Source of the DNA: Eubacteriales Family XIII. Incertae Sedis bacterium | GTDB lineage: Bacteria; Bacillota; Clostridia; Peptostreptococcales; Anaerovoracaceae | Length of the DNA stretch: 37,320 bases | Direction: 5' to 3' | Assembly: GCA_031270275.1 (NCBI GenBank) | Contig: JAISXZ010000128.1 | Location: 1-37,320, forward strand | Shown here: positions 32,396 to 37,320 of the stretch, piece after piece | Numbering within the stretch: position 1 is the stretch's first letter | Layout of the letters: every line of letters begins with the position of its first letter | Notes under the pieces: generated by a model | Told to the model about the DNA's origin: nothing | The model's database searches: none | The model's input: the letters and a program-made list of their open reading frames with translations, nothing else | Program-made: the position numbers and the translations under genes

Positions 32396-33274
32396 TCAGG
32401 CCAAAAGCGCCGCGCCTATCGCGCCGGCAAGCTGAGGGTCATGCACGCTGCTGAGCGCCGTGGTCCCCAGGGCCCTCTCCAGACGCCTCGTTATCCCCGC
32501 GTTCTTAGCGAGCCCCCCGGTGAACGCAAGGCTGCCGTGGACCTTTACGTCGCCGGCGTCCAGGTCGTAAAGCTTGCCTATCGACCCCAGTATCCGCCAT
32601 GCCACGGCGAAAAGATACGCCGCCAGCACCTCGTTGCCGCTGTACGGCGCCTCCTTGAAGCCCGTGCGGAGCAGCCCTATCGTTTCGGGGTTGGCGAACG
32701 AATAGCATGTCGTGCTCACGGGCTCGGGGTCCTTCTCGACGTCCAGTGACCGCGCGCCCATCTCCGTTATAGGCACCTGCAGCATGTCCGCCATCATCTC
32801 TACGCTGCGGCCCATCCCGGTGGCGCATTTGTCGCTCATCACGAAATCCCGGACGCGATCCCAGTCGTACAGCCTGACGCACTTCGTCGTCTGGCCGCCG
32901 AGGTCGGCCACCGTCGTCGCCTCCGGGCCGTACATGAAGCGCGCGCCCCTGCCGTGGCACTGTACCTCGTCCAGGAACTTCGTGGCGCAGACGGCGTTGC
33001 GGGCTCCGAAACCCGTCGCCGCGATCCTCTGCATGTTTTCGGTCTTTAGGCCCGAGCCGCCGGCCGCGAGCGCCATGGCCCTCTCCGCCGCGGCCCTGAA
33101 GTCGGGCCCCGTATGTATGTTCGCATAGCCGTGCAGCTCGCCGTCGCAGAATATCGCCGCCTGCGTGCTCGTGGTGCCCACGTCGATACCCGCCGCGACG
33201 CCCGACGCGTCCCGCCAGTCCCGCCCCTCTCTAAGCCAGCTGCTCTCCGGCCACCTCCAGTAAGCTTCGCTCAT
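32396..33274 (-). CDS. BcrD/BadG/BzdQ-like ATPase subunit (electron-activating, ASKHA fold)
   Basis: A 292-residue ATPase with phosphate-1 loop AGIDVGTTSTQAAIF (28-42), phosphate-2 loop VADLGGQTTKCVRL (122-135), and adenosine motif FTGGLAKNAGITRRLE (251-266). Cys150 (SDKCATGMGR) and Cys190 (STTCYSFANPE) are the expected ligands of the shared [4Fe-4S] cluster. The stretch SVEMMADMLQVPITEMGARSL is typical of the BcrD/BzdQ branch. A 27-residue N-terminal extension (rich in Trp, Arg and Glu) precedes the domain and is unusual. It is the first gene of the operon, behind a near-consensus promoter and a dyad. GAGGAGGG lies about 10 bases before the ATG at 33274. Confidence 0.87.
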   Translation of the reverse strand: MSEAYWRWPESSWLREGRDWRDASGVAAGIDVGTTSTQAAIFCDGELHGYANIHTGPDFRAAAERAMALAAGGSGLKTENMQRIAATGFGARNAVCATKFLDEVQCHGRGARFMYGPEATTVADLGGQTTKCVRLYDWDRVRDFVMSDKCATGMGRSVEMMADMLQVPITEMGARSLDVEKDPEPVSTTCYSFANPETIGLLRTGFKEAPYSGNEVLAAYLFAVAWRILGSIGKLYDLDAGDVKVHGSLAFTGGLAKNAGITRRLERALGTTALSSVHDPQLAGAIGAALLA

Positions 33275-33309
33275 CCTGCTTCACCCTCCTCGTCATCCTG
33301 CGCACGGAC

Positions 33310-33351
33310 GGCATGCAAACGGCGCCTTATGCGGTGGCCGTTGTGCATGCC
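33310..33351. promoter_or_regulatory. Inverted repeat in the leader of the ring-reductase-like operon
   Basis: GGCATGCAAACGG (33310-33322) and CCGTTGTGCATGCC (33338-33351) are complementary along 13 bases with one bulged base. The repeat begins just downstream of the predicted start site near 33354 and ends 36 bases before the first ATG. It could be a repressor operator or a leader hairpin. No T-run follows, so it is not a plain terminator. Confidence 0.5.
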
Positions 33352-33360
33352 GCCATCTCA

Positions 33361-33390
33361 ATTGTAAGCTTGGCGGATCTGTTTTGTAAA
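33361..33390 (-). promoter_or_regulatory. Sigma-70-type promoter of the nine-gene catabolic operon
   Basis: On the minus strand, TTTACA (complement of 33385-33390) and TACAAT (complement of 33361-33366) are separated by 18 bases. Each hexamer matches consensus in five of six positions. A further perfect dyad, CCGCCA at 33350-33355 and TGGCGG at 33371-33376, brackets the -10 and could bind a regulator that blocks RNA polymerase. Confidence 0.65.
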
Positions 33391-33490
33391 ACACCGAAAC
33401 GCGTTAACATTATGCCGAAAAAAGATAGATCTGCGTCAGGCATGGGCTGAATGGCCACGCCCCGGCTGAACGCCCGGCCGAACGCCCGTA

Positions 33491-33519
33491 TTGATTTTTG
33501 CGGCCGGGCGGCGTATAAT
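33491..33519 (+). promoter_or_regulatory. Sigma-70-type promoter of the NIF3 gene
   Basis: TTGATT (33491-33496), a 17-base spacer and a perfect TATAAT (33514-33519) lie about 55 bases before the predicted NIF3 start codon. It is divergent from the catabolic promoter, about 100 bases away. The start site would be near 33527. Confidence 0.72.
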
Positions 33520-33573
33520 AGGCGTGTCAAGAGAGCGTATCCGCTGCGGAAAGGCGTCGTCCAGGAGGGCAAA

Positions 33574-34374
33574 TTGGCTATAGACACGGCAAGGCTGATA
33601 CAGAATATCGAGAAAATCGCCCCCGCAAGCCTTGCGGAGGGCTGGGACAACACGGGGATGCAGATAGACATGGGGGCCGCCGCCGTGAAAAGGGCGCTGA
33701 TCTCGCTTGAGATAACGGGCGAGGCAATCAGCGAGGCGGAGAGGCTGAACGCCGATTTCATCATCTGCCATCATCCGCTGATCTTCGACAAAATAAACAT
33801 AATCGACGGAAACGATGTTACGGGAAATCAGATAATACGGCTCATACGCGCGGGCGTGTCCGTATACGCGGCCCATACCAGCTTCGACTCGGCATACGGC
33901 GGGAACAACGACCGCCTGGCCGAGCTGCTCGGACTGCAGAAGCTGAGGCGGGTACAGCCCCGGAAGGAGACGCCCGACAAGGCCATACTGGGAAGGATCG
34001 GGGACTTGCGGGAGGAAAAGAGCCTAGACGAGGTCTGCGGGCTGCTGAAGGCGAGGCTGGGCATAGAGCGTCCCCTTCCCGTGGTCGGCAGGCCGGAGCG
34101 GCGCATCAGGAAGGTGGGCATCTGCACGGGCGGCGCAGGCGATCTGATCCGCGACTTCGCGAGGAACGGCTGTTCACTGTTCATAACCGCCGATCTGCGC
34201 CATCACGAGGCCTTGTTTGCGTTGGAGAACGGGATCTGCCTGATAGACGCGGGGCATTACGCCTCCGAAAGCATATTCGTGGCGAATTTCGCGGAAAAGC
34301 TCCGGGATGCGGTCGGCGACGTTCTCGAGGTGATCGAGTCGAGGAGCGGGCGCGAGCCCTTCCGCTACGTCTAG
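33574..34374 (+). CDS. NIF3-family dinuclear metal center protein
   Basis: A 266-residue NIF3/YbgI-type protein. Marks are an N-terminal LAEGWDNTGMQI, the metal-binding FIICHHPLIF motif, VYAAHTSFDSAYGGNNDRLAE, and a C-terminal half with TADLRHHEAL and CLIDAGHYASE that supplies further His/Asp/Glu ligands. The family forms hexameric rings with two-metal sites; its cellular role is unsettled (GTP cyclohydrolase I type 2 is an old annotation). I chose the TTG at 33574 because AGGAGGG sits just before it and the family N-terminus starts there; a frame open to 33451 is not conserved. It is the only complete plus-strand gene in the window and runs toward MgtC, ending 21 bases before it. Confidence 0.92.
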   Translation: MAIDTARLIQNIEKIAPASLAEGWDNTGMQIDMGAAAVKRALISLEITGEAISEAERLNADFIICHHPLIFDKINIIDGNDVTGNQIIRLIRAGVSVYAAHTSFDSAYGGNNDRLAELLGLQKLRRVQPRKETPDKAILGRIGDLREEKSLDEVCGLLKARLGIERPLPVVGRPERRIRKVGICTGGAGDLIRDFARNGCSLFITADLRHHEALFALENGICLIDAGHYASESIFVANFAEKLRDAVGDVLEVIESRSGREPFRYV

Positions 34375-34395
34375 CGCGGCGCCTCGTCCATCCCC

Positions 34396-35109
34396 CTATA
34401 TCTCCTCGATCAGGGCGACGCCCTCCTGCCCCCCGATCAGCTCGAGCATGTCGGACGGCGGGATTCTTTTGGGCAGCCGCAGGGACAGATGCAGGCCGAC
34501 GGCGTTTGACAGCAGGGCCGATGAGCCGTAGTGCATGTCGGTGACGTCTGCGCCGCAGTCCCTGACAAAGGCGAGGATCGGCTTCATGCGCTGCACGGAA
34601 TCGATCTCGATGTACAGCTGGAGCGTGCGCGAGCGCGCGTATATCCGCCGCTCTATGGCGGGGAAAAGCGCGAGCACGACCACTATTATCACGGCGGCGG
34701 CTATGGCGCCGGAATAAAAGCCTATGCCTATCGCAAGCCCGGTGCAGGCCGAGGCCCACAGGCCGGCTGCGGTGGTAAGCCCCTTTATGCGGTGGCGCCC
34801 GGTCACGAGTATGGTGCCGACACCGAGGAAGCCCACGCCCGTTATGACCTGCGCGCCGAGGCGCGTCGGGTCTGACAGCCCGGATATGTTCTCGAACACG
34901 TACTGGTTGGTGAGCATGGCGAGACAGGCCCCGACGCACACCAGCGAATGCGTCCTGAAGCCCGCAGGATGGTTGCGGACGCCGCGCTCTATGCCTATCG
35001 CGCCGCCCAGCAGCACGGCAAGCAGCAGGCGGAACACGGTGACCCCCACGCCCTCTGGCTCAAAAAACCCGTAAAACGCCGATGTAAGCCCGGCAAAACC
35101 TTCTTCCAT
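34396..35109 (-). CDS. MgtC/SapB family membrane protein
   Basis: A 237-residue protein. Five hydrophobic segments in the first 150 residues contain the MgtC signature LLGGAIGIERGVRNHPAGFRT in two parts (34-54), LGAQVITGVGFLGVGTIL and GLTTAAGLWASACTGLAIG. A C-terminal cytoplasmic domain (about 160-237) resembles an ACT-like fold. MgtC proteins are linked to Mg2+ limitation and to modulation of the F-type ATP synthase in pathogens; in other bacteria the role is less clear. The ATG at 35109 has a weak AGGA site. It lies 59 bases after the acyl-CoA synthetase gene and may share its transcript. Confidence 0.92.
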   Translation of the reverse strand: MEEGFAGLTSAFYGFFEPEGVGVTVFRLLLAVLLGGAIGIERGVRNHPAGFRTHSLVCVGACLAMLTNQYVFENISGLSDPTRLGAQVITGVGFLGVGTILVTGRHRIKGLTTAAGLWASACTGLAIGIGFYSGAIAAAVIIVVVLALFPAIERRIYARSRTLQLYIEIDSVQRMKPILAFVRDCGADVTDMHYGSSALLSNAVGLHLSLRLPKRIPPSDMLELIGGQEGVALIEEI

Positions 35110-35168
35110 AACATCCTAGCCCCATGCGCGGCAAGCCCAAGGCCGCTCCGATACCATCTGACGGACGG

Positions 35169-36821
35169 CTACCGATCAGCGGCAGGCGGACTTGGCCGCC
35201 GCCCCGCCCGCTGTATCTTGCCGGAAACCGTCTTTGGCAGATCATCGACGAATTCTATCTGCCTCGGGGTCTTGTAGGCGGACGTCATCGCCCTGACATG
35301 CCGCCGCAGCTCCCCTTTCAGGCCGTCTGAAGGCTCATAGCCCTCCCTCAGCACTACGCTGGCCTTGATCGCCTGCCCGCGCAGGCTGTCAGGCACGCCC
35401 GTAACGGCGCATTCCAGCACCGCCGGATGCTTCAGCAGCACGCTCTCTATCTCGAAAGGGCCGATGCGGTAGCCTGCGGACTTTATTATGTCGTCGACGC
35501 GCCCTATGAACCATATATAGCCGTCGCTGTCCTGCCATGCCACGTCGCCCGTGTGGTAGACGCCCCCGCGCCAGGCGTGGGCCGTCAGCCCCTCGTCGCG
35601 GTAATAGCCCATAAACATGCCCATTTCGCCGGGCTTGGAGCGCACGCATATCTCCCCTTCCCCCCCTGGGGGAACCTCATTCCCGTCATCGTCCAAGAAC
35701 GCCAGCCGATAGTTTGGGTTCGGCCTGCCGAGCGAGCCGGGGCGGGGCTTGGCATACTGGGTGTTCATTATGAGCGGCGTCGTTTCGGTCTGGCCGTATG
35801 CCTCGTGGATGGACAGGCCCGTCATGTCCCTGAACCGCGAAAACAGCTCCTCGCTCAGGGGCTCGCCCGCAGACGAGACATGCTCCAGCGCGCCGAGGTC
35901 GTATTTTGACAGATCCGAATTGGCGAGAATCCTGAAGACCGTGGGGGGCGCGCACAGCGACGTGACCCTGTGGCGGCTTATGGCGAGCAGGAACCTATGG
36001 ACGTCGAAGAAGCTGTGGTCATACGCGAATATGGCCGCCCCGCAAAGCCATTGCCCGTATATCTTGCCCCAGGCGGCCTTAGCCCAGCCCGTGTCGGCGA
36101 GCGTCAGGTGAAGGCTGTCGGGATGCAGGCGGTGCCAGTAGCGGGCGGTCGAGATGTGGCCCAGCGGATATATGAAGTTGTGTGCGACCATCTTGGGCAT
36201 GCCCGTCGTGCCGGAGGTGAAATAAAGCAGCATCATGTCGCCGTTTTCGGTCAGCCTCGCGGGCGGCGGCCCCTGCGCGAATTCGTCGAGGCCGGCGTCG
36301 AAGGACTGCCAGCCTGGGCGCGGCCCGCCAAGCTTCACGCGCAGCCGGACGGTCGGCGAGCGATCCATCGCGGCGTCAACCGTCCCCACGATGCTGTCCT
36401 CCTCGGTGCAGAGTATGGCCGCGACGGAGGCGGCGTTGTTGCGGTATGCCACGTCGTCCGCAGTCAGCAGATGCGTCGCGGGTATGGACACCGCGCCCAG
36501 CTTCATCAGCCCCAGGATCGCTATCCAGAACTGGGCGCGGCGCCTCAGTATCAGCATCACAGGATCGCCCCGGCCTATGCCGAAGGAGGCGAAGAAACGC
36601 GCCGCCGCGTCCGAAAGCGCGGACATCATCGCGAAGCTGTAGACCGCCTCCCGGCCGTCGTCGCTGTACCAGACCATGGCCGTCCTGTCGGGCGAGGACG
36701 CCGCGAGGGCGTCTATGCAGTCAAAGGCAAAGTTGAAATTGTCGGGCCGCATCACCTGGAAATTCCGCGAGAAATCGTCATAGTCCTTGAAATCTGTCTG
36801 TTTGAGCAGTTTTGCCAGCAT
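35169..36821 (-). CDS. AMP-forming acyl-CoA synthetase (medium-chain/aryl acid type)
   Basis: A 550-residue adenylate-forming ligase. Core motifs are LLYFTSGTTGMPKM (A3, about 198-211), YGQTETT (A5), HTGDVAWQDSDGYIWFIGRVDDIIKSAGYRIGP split over A7/A8, and the catalytic lysine in VSGKIQR near the C-terminus. FNFAFDCIDALA near residue 30 is typical of the ACSM-like branch, which acts on medium-chain and aromatic acids such as benzoate. It forms an acyl-adenylate and then the CoA thioester. GGGAGG lies 8 bases before the ATG at 36821; an upstream ATG at 36845 is less likely. Its proximity to the ring-reductase-like operon makes an aryl acid substrate plausible but unproven. Confidence 0.92.
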   Translation of the reverse strand: MLAKLLKQTDFKDYDDFSRNFQVMRPDNFNFAFDCIDALAASSPDRTAMVWYSDDGREAVYSFAMMSALSDAAARFFASFGIGRGDPVMLILRRRAQFWIAILGLMKLGAVSIPATHLLTADDVAYRNNAASVAAILCTEEDSIVGTVDAAMDRSPTVRLRVKLGGPRPGWQSFDAGLDEFAQGPPPARLTENGDMMLLYFTSGTTGMPKMVAHNFIYPLGHISTARYWHRLHPDSLHLTLADTGWAKAAWGKIYGQWLCGAAIFAYDHSFFDVHRFLLAISRHRVTSLCAPPTVFRILANSDLSKYDLGALEHVSSAGEPLSEELFSRFRDMTGLSIHEAYGQTETTPLIMNTQYAKPRPGSLGRPNPNYRLAFLDDDGNEVPPGGEGEICVRSKPGEMGMFMGYYRDEGLTAHAWRGGVYHTGDVAWQDSDGYIWFIGRVDDIIKSAGYRIGPFEIESVLLKHPAVLECAVTGVPDSLRGQAIKASVVLREGYEPSDGLKGELRRHVRAMTSAYKTPRQIEFVDDLPKTVSGKIQRAGRRPSPPAADR

Positions 36822-36881
36822 ATGAGAAAACCTCCCGATCCGCATTGTCGCACGGTCTTGCCTAGCCGCCGCGCCTTGACC

Positions 36882-36890
36882 ATTTTACCA
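36882..36890 (-). promoter_or_regulatory. Extended -10 promoter of the acyl-CoA synthetase gene
   Basis: On the minus strand TGGTAAAAT (complement of 36882-36890) has the TGn extension plus a five-of-six -10 hexamer, about 60 bases before the start codon. A -35 is weak. A perfect tandem 10-mer, CAAAATACGC twice at 36921-36940, lies some 35-55 bases upstream of the -10 and could be a regulator site. Confidence 0.45.
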
Positions 36891-37001
36891 CAAACACGCG
36901 GCGAAGCAAAGCGTTTCTGACAAAATACGCCAAAATACGCCATGCAGGAAAATCCTAAGAAGATCTGCACATAAAAAATTTAAGAAAATCATTAAAACCC
37001 C

Positions 37002-37030
37002 TTGACAAGCATAAATAAGCACGGTAGAAT
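37002..37030 (+). promoter_or_regulatory. Consensus sigma-70 promoter of the ArsR-family gene
   Basis: A perfect TTGACA (37002-37007), a 17-base spacer and TAGAAT (37025-37030, five of six) lie within an AT-rich segment. The start site would be near 37037, inside the operator that follows. Confidence 0.82.
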
Positions 37031-37050
37031 GATTGAGTAATGGTTCAATC
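37031..37050. promoter_or_regulatory. ArsR/SmtB-type dyad operator
   Basis: GATTGA (37031-37036) and TCAATC (37045-37050) form a perfect dyad with an 8-base centre, directly after the -10 and covering the predicted start site. ArsR/SmtB repressors bind such 12-2-12-like AT-rich dyads. The site fits negative autoregulation relieved by metal. Confidence 0.7.
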
Positions 37051-37076
37051 GTCCTGTTCGGGTTGGAGGAATATCC

Positions 37077-37320
37077 ATGAGCACACAGTCTGTTGATATC
37101 GACCGCTGCGACTGCGACGCGATTCACGAGGAAGTGGTCGCCGAGGTTCGGGAGAAAATGCCGGACGACGATATTCTTATCGACCTGGCCGACCTGTTCA
37201 AGGTGTTCAGCGATTCGACGCGCGTAAAGATTCTCTGCGCCCTGCAACACTCCGAGATGTGCGTCTGCGACATCGCCGTGCTGCTCGGCATGACGAAATC
37301 GGCGGTGTCGCACCAACTGC
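37077..37320 (+). CDS. ArsR/SmtB family metal-sensing repressor, CadC-type (3' end outside window)
   Basis: The first 81 codons of a winged-helix repressor are visible, behind TTGGAGGA and the ATG at 37077. The N-terminus carries a cysteine pair in DRCDCDAIHEE, followed by LADLFKVFSDSTRVKILCAL, the metal-sensing MCVCDIA motif at the alpha-3 helix, and the start of the recognition helix LLGMTKSAVSHQL. Cysteines in both places are the CadC (Cd/Pb/Zn) arrangement. The protein should repress its own promoter and a following gene, usually a P1B-type metal ATPase, beyond the window. None of its six isoleucine codons is ATA, unlike the neighbouring genes, which suggests acquired DNA. Confidence 0.9.
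   Translation, partial: MSTQSVDIDRCDCDAIHEEVVAEVREKMPDDDILIDLADLFKVFSDSTRVKILCALQHSEMCVCDIAVLLGMTKSAVSHQL

Noticed and set aside
29036-33274. Simple annotation as 2-hydroxyglutaryl-CoA dehydratase with its activator
   Set aside because: Two unlike ATPase subunits, each with the cluster cysteines, are present instead of one activator gene; kept only as the main alternative.
33275-33360. Sigma-54 promoter before the catabolic operon
   Set aside because: GG and GC pairs are present but not at the required 10-base spacing, while a good sigma-70-type promoter is present.
1-37320. CRISPR arrays, rRNA or tRNA genes, insertion sequences
   Set aside because: I looked for regularly spaced repeats, tRNA-like cloverleaf ends and transposase motifs and saw none.

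Overview
The window looks like a chromosomal piece of a GC-rich anaerobic member of the Bacillota (Clostridia). The evidence is the gene order corC/tlyC-like, Asp23, nusB, xseA, xseB, ispA, dxs, tlyA, a mutS-mutL pair whose MutL carries the endonuclease motif, an aluminium-resistance-type PLP lyase, and several clostridial-type catabolic enzymes. Despite the high GC content, isoleucine is often encoded by ATA, a genome-wide habit that makes a few genes (rmuC, the ArsR gene at the right edge) stand out. Nearly everything from 295 to 33274 is on the minus strand.

Left edge (1-294): the end of a RhuM-family gene, followed by a twelve-codon relic that reads like the start of a type I restriction specificity gene (hsdS). 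It is cut off abruptly, so a restriction-modification locus has been deleted here. Housekeeping block (295-16715, all minus): a TVP38/DedA-like membrane protein, a methionine-gamma-lyase-family enzyme, a XerS-like tyrosine recombinase, MutL, MutS, a palindromic intergenic element, an aspartate-type aminotransferase, TlyA, Dxs, a short-chain prenyl diphosphate synthase, XseB, XseA, NusB, an Asp23 protein and a CNNM/CBS membrane protein. Many neighbours overlap by a few bases, as in operons. After a repeat-rich spacer comes rmuC.

Catabolic region (18496-33274, all minus, read right to left). A well-formed promoter at 33361-33390 starts a probable nine-gene operon. It encodes a BcrD/BzdQ-like ATPase, a BcrC/BzdN-like subunit, a BcrB/BzdO-like subunit, a BcrA/BzdP-like ATPase, a complete TRAP carboxylate transporter (DctP, DctQ, DctM), a CoA-transferase, and a second BcrB-like gene about 84% identical to the first. 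A strong intrinsic terminator lies at 22652-22683. Beyond it is a second unit: a C-C bond hydrolase of the diacetylphloroglucinol/phloretin hydrolase family and a second complete TRAP transporter. The simplest reading is uptake of an aromatic or related carboxylate, activation to a CoA thioester, and ATP-driven radical reduction by a class I benzoyl-CoA-reductase-type enzyme. The hydrolase may release such acids from polyphenols. The substrate is not known from sequence, and an unusual 2-hydroxyacyl-CoA dehydratase is the main alternative. This is the best candidate for an undescribed system in the window.

Right end (33275-37320): a divergent promoter drives a NIF3-family gene on the plus strand. 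An MgtC/SapB membrane protein and an AMP-forming acyl-CoA synthetase, which could supply another CoA-activation route, follow on the minus strand. An AT-richer segment then carries a consensus promoter, a dyad operator and the start of a CadC-type ArsR metal-sensing repressor, cut by the window end.
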